Assembly: GCA_910584055.1 (NCBI GenBank)
Contig: CAJTZS010000068.1
Coordinates: 1 to 16,962 of the forward strand
Direction of reading: 5' to 3'
DNA length: 16,962 nt
Origin: an uncultured Muribaculaceae bacterium
Lineage (GTDB): Bacteria; Bacteroidota; Bacteroidia; Bacteroidales; Muribaculaceae
This document shows positions 1 through 5,951 of this stretch, piece by piece (the stretch's first letter is position 1; the number at the start of each line of letters is the position of its first letter). The notes below the pieces were generated by a model. The model was not told the origin of the DNA, searched no databases, and saw nothing but the letters and a program-made list of their open reading frames with translations. Position numbers and translations under genes: made by a program.

Positions 1-177
1 TTTTAATGATTTTACTGTATTATTAACATATAGAAATTAGTTTAAACAACTTCATGATTTATATTCTAATTTTTATCTATTTTTTAATAATTCTTGTGCA
101 AATTTAGTTATTTTTTATCTAATTGCAAAAAATCAAAATTCCTGCAACCGATTTGTATTCTATTTTGTGTTCCTTTA
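1..177. other. AT-rich leader upstream of panB, no gene seen
   Basis: This stretch is very AT-rich and holds no coding region I can support on either strand. Its one distinctive element is a GTTTAAACAACTTC sequence at 40-53, which also occurs at 8456-8469 and 15085-15098. It lies about 185 bases before the panB start, so it may serve panB or a gene to the left of the window. Confidence 0.5.
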
Positions 178-178
178 T

Positions 179-209
179 TTTGTCTGTTCAATGCTAAATA
201 TTAACTTTG
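179..209 (+). promoter_or_regulatory. panB promoter (Bacteroidetes sigma-ABfr type)
   Basis: A -33 element TTTG at 179-182 is followed after 19 bases by TAACTTTG at 202-209, an exact match to the Bacteroidetes -7 consensus TAnnTTTG. Transcription would start near 214-217, about 20 bases before the ATG at 237. The placement also rules out a TTG at 207 as the panB start codon. Confidence 0.85.
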
Positions 210-236
210 CAGCCTAATTCAGACAATCGCAAAACA

Positions 237-1058
237 ATGTCAACAAACACTACTGACAATACACGCAAGGTGACAACCCGTCGCCTCGTGGAAATGAAGC
301 AACGCGGTGAAAAGATTTCCATGCTCACCGCCTATGATTTCTCCTCTGCTAAAATTATCGACGCTGCCGGAATAGACGTGATTCTTGTAGGAGATTCAGC
401 CTCCAACGTCATGGCAGGTAACGTAACGACCCTTCCCATCACTCTCGACCAGATGATATATCACGCAAAATCAGTGATGAAAGGCACATCCCGCGCCCTT
501 GTGGTGGTAGACCTCCCGTTCGGCACATACCAGGGCAATTCAAAAGAGGCCCTCGCTTCTGCAATCAGAATCATGAAGGAGAGCCATGCGGAAGCCGTAA
601 AGATGGAAGGAGGCTCCGAAATCCGTGAATCAATCGAAAGGATCCTATGTGCCGGCATCCCGGTGATGGGACATCTCGGGCTGACCCCACAAAGCATCAA
701 CAAATTCGGCACCTATAGCGTCAGGGCGCGCCAGGAGGAAGAAGCCGCAAAATTGATCGAAGACGCAAAAATGCTCGACGAGATTGGATGCTTCGCCTTG
801 GTTCTTGAAAAAATACCCGCAGAGCTTGCCGCCCGTGTAGCAAAAGAAATATCCATTCCAGTAATCGGCATCGGAGCCGGCGGAGGAGTTGACGGACAAG
901 TGCTCGTAATGCACGACATGCTCGGAATCAATCAAGGATTCTCGCCAAGATTCCTTCGCAGATATGCCGATGTGGCTGGAGTCATGACTGACGCAGTGCA
1001 GCGTTACATTGACGACGTAAAATCAGGCGATTTCCCGTCACCTGCAGAATCATATTGA
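237..1058 (+). CDS. panB: 3-methyl-2-oxobutanoate hydroxymethyltransferase (ketopantoate hydroxymethyltransferase)
   Basis: PanB transfers a hydroxymethyl group from methylene-tetrahydrofolate to 2-oxoisovalerate, giving ketopantoate, the first committed step of pantothenate and CoA synthesis in the cytosol. The 273-residue product (E. coli PanB has 264) is full length. Metal-ligand positions of the family are visible at D53 (VGDS), D92 (VVDLPF) and E124 (KMEGG), the catalytic glutamate at E191 (LVLEK), and the signatures GHLGLTPQS and PVIGIGAG are present. I start it at ATG 237 because an in-frame TTG at 207 falls inside the promoter. It appears monocistronic here: no panC or panD is adjacent, and a tRNA promoter begins 20 bases downstream. 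A weak AT-only hairpin (TTGAAAA/TTTTCAA) overlaps the stop codon. Confidence 0.96.
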   Translation: MSTNTTDNTRKVTTRRLVEMKQRGEKISMLTAYDFSSAKIIDAAGIDVILVGDSASNVMAGNVTTLPITLDQMIYHAKSVMKGTSRALVVVDLPFGTYQGNSKEALASAIRIMKESHAEAVKMEGGSEIRESIERILCAGIPVMGHLGLTPQSINKFGTYSVRARQEEEAAKLIEDAKMLDEIGCFALVLEKIPAELAARVAKEISIPVIGIGAGGGVDGQVLVMHDMLGINQGFSPRFLRRYADVAGVMTDAVQRYIDDVKSGDFPSPAESY

Positions 1059-1077
1059 AAAAATATTTTCAAAAAAA

Positions 1078-1109
1078 TTTGGTCGAATAAAAATTTCATT
1101 ATAACTTTG
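1078..1109 (+). promoter_or_regulatory. tRNA-Pro promoter
   Basis: TTTG at 1078-1081 is separated by 20 bases from TAACTTTG at 1102-1109, a perfect Bacteroidetes-type promoter. Together with the following bases (to 1116) it closely resembles the tRNA-Asp promoter at 2174-2212: same spacing and an identical TAACTTTGCACTCGC end. Confidence 0.85.
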
Positions 1110-1160
1110 CACTCGCTTTAGGCAAGGAGCGTGTGCATCCAAGACAAAGCTCAAATCTTT

Positions 1161-1235
1161 CGGGGTGTAGCTCAGTAGGTTTAGAGTACGCGTCTGGGGG
1201 GCGTGAGGTCGCAAGTTCGAATCTTGTCACCCCGA
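1161..1235 (+). tRNA. tRNA-Pro (anticodon GGG)
   Basis: The 75-base gene folds into a cloverleaf: acceptor CGGGGTG/CACCCCG with discriminator A, D stem GCTC/GAGT, anticodon stem CGCGT/GCGTG around the loop CTGGGGG, and T loop TTCGAAT. The anticodon is GGG, and the G at position 37 is typical of proline tRNAs. CCA is not encoded. It reads CCC and CCU codons. Confidence 0.95.
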
Positions 1236-1241
1236 CTGATT

Positions 1242-1278
1242 AAAAGCCGACAGTTTTTCGACTGTCGGCTTTTCTTTA
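1242..1278. terminator. Bidirectional terminator between tRNA-Pro and the amidase gene
   Basis: A perfect 13-bp inverted repeat (1242-1254 with 1261-1273; core GCCGACAGT/ACTGTCGGC) has a 6-base loop, with A and T runs at the outer ends. It can end the tRNA transcript on the plus strand and the convergent amidase transcript on the minus strand. Confidence 0.88.
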
Positions 1279-1710
1279 TTATCTCCCGGCAAGCATAGAC
1301 CTAACATCAAACGATGGACAAGCCTTCCGGGCAAAATCGCGATGCCCGAACACCCGCGCATCAGGAATCCCATATTTTCTTTGCATCTTTCGGATCAAAT
1401 TCATAATAGCGAGGCATTGCTCCGGTGTCCGCGTGTCTTTCGCATTTCTCATCTCCCTGTCCATTCCTCCCACATAACATATCCCGATCGATCGCCTATT
1501 CATGCCGCCCTCCACACAATGTGCACCAACAAGATCTTCCCCTCTACCCGCTTCTACCGTACCGTCAATCTTGATTATGTAATGATATCCGATATCAGCA
1601 AATCCTCTCGCCAGATGCCATGTCCTAATATCGGCAGCATTATGCTCCCTTCCCTCAGGCGTAGCCGAACAATGCACCACAATCGAATCCGTAATTTTTC
1701 TCTTCTCCAT
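1279..1710 (-). CDS. N-acetylmuramoyl-L-alanine amidase, T7-lysozyme-like (Amidase_2)
   Basis: This family consists of zinc amidases that cut the bond between N-acetylmuramic acid and L-alanine in peptidoglycan. The 143-residue product is the size of T7 lysozyme and keeps the family residues: zinc ligands H13 (VHCSAT), H123 (GHRDF) and C131 (KACPSFD), and the catalytic Tyr and Lys equivalents Y42 (IGYHY) and K129. No signal peptide is visible, as in phage endolysins, which need a holin or another export route. A small two-helix membrane protein is encoded 115 bases upstream on the same strand, which suggests a lysis pair. Similar solitary amidases are common in Bacteroidales chromosomes, so it could be a phage relic or a domesticated gene. 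An unusual G-run tract and a 17-bp direct repeat lie in its leader. Confidence 0.93.
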   Translation of the reverse strand: MEKRKITDSIVVHCSATPEGREHNAADIRTWHLARGFADIGYHYIIKIDGTVEAGRGEDLVGAHCVEGGMNRRSIGICYVGGMDREMRNAKDTRTPEQCLAIMNLIRKMQRKYGIPDARVFGHRDFARKACPSFDVRSMLAGR

Positions 1711-1717
1711 AATCTTT

Positions 1718-1751
1718 GAATTATTTCTAAATTTGAATCATTCCTAAATTT
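1718..1751 (-). repeat. Two tandem 17-bp direct repeats in the amidase leader
   Basis: On the plus strand GAATTATTTCTAAATTT (1718-1734) is followed at once by GAATCATTCCTAAATTT (1735-1751), with two mismatches. They lie 8-41 bases before the amidase start codon, where they could be a pair of operator sites or an unstable leader. This is inference from position only. Confidence 0.6.
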
Positions 1752-1758
1752 AAGCCTT

Positions 1759-1825
1759 CCCCATCCATCCCCAACCCCATCTCTCCCCATTACGCCCCAT
1801 TCAGCCCCATTACGCCCCATCCCCC
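1759..1825 (-). repeat. G-run tandem tract, potential G-quadruplex, upstream of the amidase
   Basis: Read on the minus strand, eight runs of four or five G lie within 67 bases. On the plus strand CCCC starts at 1759, 1769, 1775, 1785, 1795, 1805 and 1815, with CCCCC at 1821; the five from 1775 to 1815 are exactly 10 bases apart with CCCCAT units. The loops of 2-6 bases satisfy the usual G3+N1-7 quadruplex rule. It starts immediately after the small membrane protein's stop codon and lies in the transcript strand ahead of the amidase. The 10-base period is not a multiple of three, which argues against coding. Confidence 0.75.
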
Positions 1826-2020
1826 TCACCTCCTATAACGATAATCTATCCCGAAGAGCGCTCCAGCGAAAGTAAGTATTTCGCCAAATGCTACCAACAC
1901 CGAAGAATGAATCTCCCCTTGGGGAGGGAAAGCAAACCCGAACCCGAGCAACCCACACCCTGCAATCACCATCACACTCGCCACCATCAGTTGCAGCCTT
2001 CCGTTATCCATTCTTCTCAT
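1826..2020 (-). CDS. Small two-helix membrane protein, holin-like
   Basis: The 64-residue product is mostly hydrophobic, with predicted membrane helices at about residues 10-32 and 40-58, a charged N-terminus (MRRMDNGR) and a very basic C-terminal tail (DYRYRR). Size, topology and position directly upstream of a signal-less amidase fit a phage holin or its chromosomal relative, but I recognise no specific family. The start may be M1 (2018-2020) or M4 (2009-2011). No convincing promoter is visible upstream. It most likely shares a transcript with the amidase across the G-run tract. If it is not a holin it could be a membrane anchor or an unrelated small protein. Confidence 0.6.
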   Translation of the reverse strand: MRRMDNGRLQLMVASVMVIAGCGLLGFGFAFPPQGEIHSSVLVAFGEILTFAGALFGIDYRYRR

Positions 2021-2173
2021 GTTCCATATTTCTAAAAAATTTACACTTCTTCCTTTTTCTTCACAAATTAAATTAAATACCGCTAAATACGAAGTTTATC
2101 TATTTATTTCGCAAAGACCCACATCCCCTCGGCAAAAAAAATTACACATTTTTCAAAAAAAGTTCTCAAAAAA

Positions 2174-2205
2174 TTTGGTGGGATAAAAAATTGGTTGTAA
2201 CTTTG
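2174..2205 (+). promoter_or_regulatory. tRNA-Asp promoter
   Basis: TTTG at 2174-2177 and TAACTTTG at 2198-2205 are separated by 20 bases, a perfect Bacteroidetes-type promoter. It is nearly a copy of the tRNA-Pro promoter, including the GCACTCGC that follows. The rest of the 2021-2253 gap is AT-rich, with no further feature that I can support. Confidence 0.85.
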
Positions 2206-2253
2206 CACTCGCAAACGGGAAACAACAACCCCGAGATGCTTAAATACTCAATT

Positions 2254-2327
2254 GGTGCGGTAGTTCAGCTGGTTAGAATACATGCCTGTCACGCATGGGG
2301 TCGCGGGTTCGAGTCCCGTCCGCACCG
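2254..2327 (+). tRNA. tRNA-Asp (anticodon GTC)
   Basis: The 74-base gene forms a standard cloverleaf: acceptor GGTGCGG/CCGCACC with discriminator G, anticodon stem CATGC/GCATG around the loop CTGTCAC, and T arm CGGGTTCGAGTCCCG. The anticodon GTC reads aspartate codons. CCA is not encoded. Confidence 0.97.
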
Positions 2328-2340
2328 CTGAGGAGAGAGG

Positions 2341-2382
2341 AAGAGCAGCAGCGTAAACTTAGGTTTCCTGCTGCTCTTTTTT
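2341..2382 (+). terminator. Rho-independent terminator after tRNA-Asp
   Basis: An 11-bp perfect stem (AAGAGCAGCAG at 2341-2351 with CTGCTGCTCTT at 2368-2378) with a 16-base loop ends in a run of T. It separates the tRNA transcript from aroQ, whose ATG is 48 bases further on. Confidence 0.9.
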
Positions 2383-2430
2383 CGTATCCCCGTGCGAAGC
2401 ATACACAACCTCATTATATAAGTCTGCCCT

Positions 2431-2862
2431 ATGACTATATCAATAATTAATGGACCCAATCTGAATCGTCTCGGGAAGCGCAATCCTGAGCTTTACGGTT
2501 CTGAAACATTTGAAGAGACATTGGAAGCCATTCGGGAAAGATTTCCAAAAATTGATATCCGTTATTTCCAATCCAATTCCGAAGGAGAAATCATAGATAT
2601 CATACAGCGCGAAAGTCTTGACAGCTCCGTAGCAGGCATTATTCTCAATCCTGGCGCATATGCCCATTATTCCTATGCCATTGCAGATGCCATAGAAGAT
2701 TCAGACAAACCGGTAGCTGAAGTCCATATATCGAACATCCATGCGCGTGAAGAATTTCGGACTAAATCCGTGACCGCCCGCGCTGCCTCGGCGGTAATTG
2801 CCGGATGCGGCAGAAAAGGTTACTCTCTCGCCGTTGAATACCTATCCTCAAATAATCTATGA
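2431..2862 (+). CDS. aroQ: 3-dehydroquinate dehydratase, type II
   Basis: AroQ dehydrates 3-dehydroquinate to 3-dehydroshikimate in the shikimate pathway (aromatic amino acids, folate, quinones); type II enzymes form cytosolic dodecamers. The 143-residue length is typical. Conserved residues are visible: N10/N12 in NGPNLNRLG, R17, catalytic Y22 (PELYG), N73 (LNPGAYAHYS), H79, the catalytic H99 in EVHISN, and R110. The stop codon overlaps the next gene's start (ATGA at 2859-2862), so the two are translationally coupled. I found no convincing promoter in the 48 bases between the tRNA-Asp terminator and the ATG. Confidence 0.97.
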   Translation: MTISIINGPNLNRLGKRNPELYGSETFEETLEAIRERFPKIDIRYFQSNSEGEIIDIIQRESLDSSVAGIILNPGAYAHYSYAIADAIEDSDKPVAEVHISNIHAREEFRTKSVTARAASAVIAGCGRKGYSLAVEYLSSNNL

Positions 2863-3494
2863 CTCCCGAACTCACTCAATACGTCGAGGACCACACATCT
2901 CCCCAACCGGAATATCTCGATGCAATCGAACGTCAGACCAACCTGCGCCTCCTCAACGGCCGCATGTGCTCGGGGCTCATACAGGGAAGACTGCTGAAAA
3001 TGCTCACAGCCATGATCCGCCCCACGCGCGTCCTGGAGCTCGGCACATTCTCGGGATTCTCTGCCCTCAGCATCGCCGAAGCCCTTGCAGAAGATGCCAC
3101 CATCGACACCATAGAGATTGATGACGAACTGGAAGACTTCATCCGCCATAGTCTTTCCTTAGCCCCATGTGGCAACAAGGTGAGACTGCACATAGGCAGC
3201 GCCGAGAACGTGATGAAACAATGGCCCAGTGAAACATTCGATCTCATATTCATCGATGCCGACAAACGCCGTTACTGCCAGGATTTCGACCTCTGCCTCC
3301 CCCTTCTCCGCAAAGGTGGCTTCATTCTTGCCGACAATACCCTTTGGGACGGGCACGTTACCGATCCGACAAAAGACCGAGATCACCAGACGCGGGGCAT
3401 CAAGGAATTCAACGATATGGTGCGCAATCGCACCGACATAGAAACGGTAATACTTCCGATTCGCGATGGGCTTTCACTCATACGCAAGAAATAA
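2859..3494 (+). CDS. SAM-dependent O-methyltransferase (COMT / Methyltransf_3 family)
   Basis: The 211-residue protein is a cytosolic class I methyltransferase of the catechol/caffeoyl-CoA O-methyltransferase type. SAM motif I is VLELGTFSG (58-66) and the acidic residue after beta 2 is E86 (IEID). The family's metal-binding positions are seen at D133 (FIDADK) and D159-N160 (LADNTLWDG). The in vivo substrate of these bacterial enzymes is generally unknown. The gene overlaps aroQ by 4 bases. I recall the aroQ / methyltransferase / rbfA / permease order as usual in Bacteroidales, so co-occurrence with aroQ does not prove a shared pathway. Confidence 0.93.
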   Translation: MTPELTQYVEDHTSPQPEYLDAIERQTNLRLLNGRMCSGLIQGRLLKMLTAMIRPTRVLELGTFSGFSALSIAEALAEDATIDTIEIDDELEDFIRHSLSLAPCGNKVRLHIGSAENVMKQWPSETFDLIFIDADKRRYCQDFDLCLPLLRKGGFILADNTLWDGHVTDPTKDRDHQTRGIKEFNDMVRNRTDIETVILPIRDGLSLIRKK

Positions 3495-3606
3495 GAAGGT
3501 TCCGGGATAAACGATTTCACCGTTTCGCTCGTTCTAATCTAAGAGAAGAAGCAAATCCTCGATTAATTCAAACCAGATTGCAAAGGCAATCCCAATTACA
3601 TATAAA

Positions 3607-3963
3607 ATGGAAGGCAAACGTCAAGCAAAAATATCACGTCTCATCCAGAAAGAACTGAGTGAGATCTTCCGCCGCCAGACGGCGGCGATGGGAAACGTCC
3701 TCGTATCGGTAAGCGCAGTGCGTGTATCCCCCGACCTCAGCATAGCAAAAGTATATCTGAGCATATTTCCACCCGAAAAATCGCAGGAAATAATTGAAAA
3801 CATCAAACGCCAGTCAAAGACTGTGCGTTACGAGCTCGCACAGGCTGTGAAAAGCGTGCTCCGCAAATGCCCGGATCTGCAGTTCTATCTTGACGATTCA
3901 TTAGACTACATCGACAATATTGATCGTCTCTTGGCATCTGACCATAAGAAAGAAGAGGCTTAA
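3607..3963 (+). CDS. rbfA: 30S ribosome-binding factor A
   Basis: RbfA binds the 30S subunit and helps maturation of the 16S rRNA 5' end, and matters for growth in the cold. The 118-residue product has the single KH-like fold pattern of the family: N-terminal helix RQAKISRLIQKELSEIFRR, strands VLVSVSAVRVSPDLSIAKVYLSI, helix RYELAQAVKSVLRKCPDL, and the C-terminal FYLDDSLDYIDNIDRLL. E. coli RbfA is slightly longer (133). It lies 112 bases after the methyltransferase and 68 before the permease gene, and could be co-transcribed with both. An AT-only inverted repeat (CTTAAAAT at 3959-3966 with ATTTTAAG at 3983-3990) overlaps its stop codon. Confidence 0.95.
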   Translation: MEGKRQAKISRLIQKELSEIFRRQTAAMGNVLVSVSAVRVSPDLSIAKVYLSIFPPEKSQEIIENIKRQSKTVRYELAQAVKSVLRKCPDLQFYLDDSLDYIDNIDRLLASDHKKEEA

Positions 3964-4031
3964 AATCCTTTCCTTCAAAAAAATTTTAAGGCTGCGTCTT
4001 AAAGAATCTCAAGCATAATCGCGTCTTTTTG

Positions 4032-5279
4032 ATGAAGAAAACCCCGGCGGCAGGGATAGCGTGGCGTTATCTCGTGTCAAAAAAATCTCACAGTGCGGTT
4101 GGAGCCATTTCGGTGGTCTCTATCTGTGGCATGGCTGTTGCCACCGCAGCAATAATCTGTGTCCTTTCTGTTTTTAACGGTTTCAAGGGAATCATAGCCG
4201 ACCGGCTTGATACGCTCTCTCCCGATATCATTGTCGAGCCGTTGAAAGGGAAAGTTTTCGCCAATGCCGATTCCATTGCGGAGCGCATTGAAAATATCAA
4301 GGAAGTCGAGATCGCATCCCCCACGCTTACCGATAATGCCCTGGCTTTGTGCAAATCGCGTGAAATGCCCGTAACTCTCAAGGGTGTGGACCTCAACAAC
4401 TTTAGAAAAATAACGGCTCTTGATTCCCTTATTATTGACCGAAGCGCCCAAGTAGCCAGCATTCCAGATTCCGAATCATCGGATGCAATATTTTCGATAG
4501 GAGCGGCAGCAGGAATCTCAGCCGTTCCCGAAGATGAGGTGCTTCTGTTCACTCCAATAAGAGAAGGGAGGGTGAATCTCTCGAATCCCGCCGCATCTTT
4601 TCTTACCGATTCAGTAAGAGTGACAGGGGTCTTTCGATCTGATCAATCACAATTCGACGAGAATCTTGTGATTGTGGATATCGACCTTGCAAGGGAACTC
4701 CTTCAATACGACTCCGAAGCCTCGGCAATAGAAATACTTGCATCCCAGGGCTCAGATATCACCAAATTGACATCAGAAATTTCCAGAGCCATCGGACCCC
4801 GATTCGCAGTGAAAGACAGGCTCCGGCAGCAGGAAATGAATTTCCGCATGATTTCAATCGAGAAATGGGTTACATTCCTTCTTCTGTTCTTCATTCTTGT
4901 CATAGCTTCATTCAATATCATCTCATCCCTCTCCATGCTCGTAATTGAAAAGGAGAAATCCATATCCACGCTCCGAGCGATGGGCTTCAGCCGGCAAGGC
5001 ATCGGTTCAATATTTTTCTGGGAAAGCATTTTTGTAACCATCATAGGAGGTATATCCGGAATCGCAATCGGAATCATCCTTACACTCATGCAGGAACATT
5101 GGGGACTCATCAAACTCCAGGGCGATCCGGGCACATTGACCGTTGCCTCATATCCCGTTCACCTTGACCCCGCCGACATTCTGATCACAATGATGCCCAT
5201 AGTAATAATTGGATTCGCCACGGCATTAATTACAGCAACTTATGCCCGCGCACGTTCTCGATCATCTGAATCAGTTTAA
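4032..5279 (+). CDS. LolC/LolE-type ABC transporter permease (FtsX-like and MacB-PCD domains)
   Basis: The 415-residue inner-membrane protein has the lipoprotein-release permease layout: one N-terminal membrane helix at about residues 22-48, a large periplasmic domain (about 50-270), then three helices (about 278-303, 325-350 and 378-403). The cytoplasmic loop SMLVIEKEKSISTLRAMGFS before the penultimate helix is the typical FtsX-domain signature. In this family, LolC/E extract lipoproteins from the inner membrane together with an ATPase LolD, which is not encoded here. I start at ATG 4032; a TTG directly before it (4029) is in frame but unlikely. The position after rbfA matches what I recall as the usual Bacteroidales arrangement. 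Confidence 0.9.
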   Translation: MKKTPAAGIAWRYLVSKKSHSAVGAISVVSICGMAVATAAIICVLSVFNGFKGIIADRLDTLSPDIIVEPLKGKVFANADSIAERIENIKEVEIASPTLTDNALALCKSREMPVTLKGVDLNNFRKITALDSLIIDRSAQVASIPDSESSDAIFSIGAAAGISAVPEDEVLLFTPIREGRVNLSNPAASFLTDSVRVTGVFRSDQSQFDENLVIVDIDLARELLQYDSEASAIEILASQGSDITKLTSEISRAIGPRFAVKDRLRQQEMNFRMISIEKWVTFLLLFFILVIASFNIISSLSMLVIEKEKSISTLRAMGFSRQGIGSIFFWESIFVTIIGGISGIAIGIILTLMQEHWGLIKLQGDPGTLTVASYPVHLDPADILITMMPIVIIGFATALITATYARARSRSSESV

Positions 5280-5332
5280 TAGCAAATTTGCGTTAAATTC
5301 TGTCAATTTGTCACAATTTAATCTTTAGCGAC

Positions 5333-5363
5333 TTGTAAATTTCATAATTTATATATAAATTTG
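5333..5363 (+). promoter_or_regulatory. Probable promoter of the Lrp-type regulator
   Basis: A TTG at 5333-5335 is followed after 20 bases by TAAATTTG at 5356-5363, which matches TAnnTTTG exactly; the -33 element is weaker than in the tRNA promoters. It implies an AT-rich leader of about 55 bases before the ATG at 5426. The leader repeats the string ATATAAATTT (5353-5362 and 5385-5394), which may be a regulator site. Confidence 0.6.
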
Positions 5364-5425
5364 CAAAATATTAATAAAATTTGTATATAAATTTAGACCC
5401 AGTATTCTAAAATCTAATCGGCAAC

Positions 5426-5917
5426 ATGGAGAAAATTGATAATCTCGACAGAAAGATTCTTAATATTATCATGCAGAACGCCCGCATTCCCTCTAAGGAT
5501 GTGGCTATCCAGTGTGGAGTTTCAAGAGCAGCTATCCATCAGCGCATTCAGCGCCTGATCGACATGAAAGTGATCACAGGTTCCGGATATATCGTAAATC
5601 CCCGTTCTCTCGGTTTCAACACCTGCACATACATTGGTGTTCGTCTCGAGAAAGGTTCGATGTATCGGGAAGTTGTAAAGGAACTTAACAATATTCCGGA
5701 AGTGGTGGAATGCCATTTCACCACCGGTCCATACTCTATGCTCATAAAGGTCTATGCGCAGGACAACCAGCATCTGATGGAGCTCCTGAACGATCGTATC
5801 CAGCATATTCAGGGCGTAACCGAAACAGAGACACTGATATCTCTTGAACAGAGCATGAACCGTCAGATTCATGTAGGTGTTGACAATCCGGTTCATACCC
5901 ACGCGGACGTGCAGTAA
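5426..5917 (+). CDS. Lrp/AsnC family transcriptional regulator
   Basis: The 163-residue DNA-binding protein has the two Lrp domains: an N-terminal winged helix-turn-helix (about 1-60: LDRKILNIIMQNARIPSKD, then VSRAAIHQRIQRLIDMKVITG) and a C-terminal RAM effector-binding domain (about 68-145, with EVVECHFTTGPYSMLIKVYA). Members sense amino acids or related metabolites and assemble as dimers or octamers, often regulating their own gene. The next gene, for a large membrane protein, begins 34 bases after the stop with no terminator between, so the two probably share a transcript. The effector cannot be told from sequence. Confidence 0.95.
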   Translation: MEKIDNLDRKILNIIMQNARIPSKDVAIQCGVSRAAIHQRIQRLIDMKVITGSGYIVNPRSLGFNTCTYIGVRLEKGSMYREVVKELNNIPEVVECHFTTGPYSMLIKVYAQDNQHLMELLNDRIQHIQGVTETETLISLEQSMNRQIHVGVDNPVHTHADVQ

Positions 5918-5951
5918 TCACGACTATCCCGTAATAACTTAATTCATTTTT

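Noticed and set aside
207..236. TTG start giving panB ten extra residues
   Set aside because: The TTG lies within the -7 promoter element, upstream of the expected transcription start.
1575..1829. 84-codon minus-strand ORF overlapping the amidase
   Set aside because: Its first part translates the G-run tract and the rest is the amidase in another frame; the amidase has intact catalytic residues.
1161..2327. tRNA-flanked integrative element with att sites
   Set aside because: I saw no repeated copy of either tRNA 3' end and no integrase gene next to the pair; XerD at 9020 has chromosomal rather than mobile-element features.
4029..4031. TTG start for the LolC-type permease
   Set aside because: An ATG follows immediately in frame and is the more likely start.
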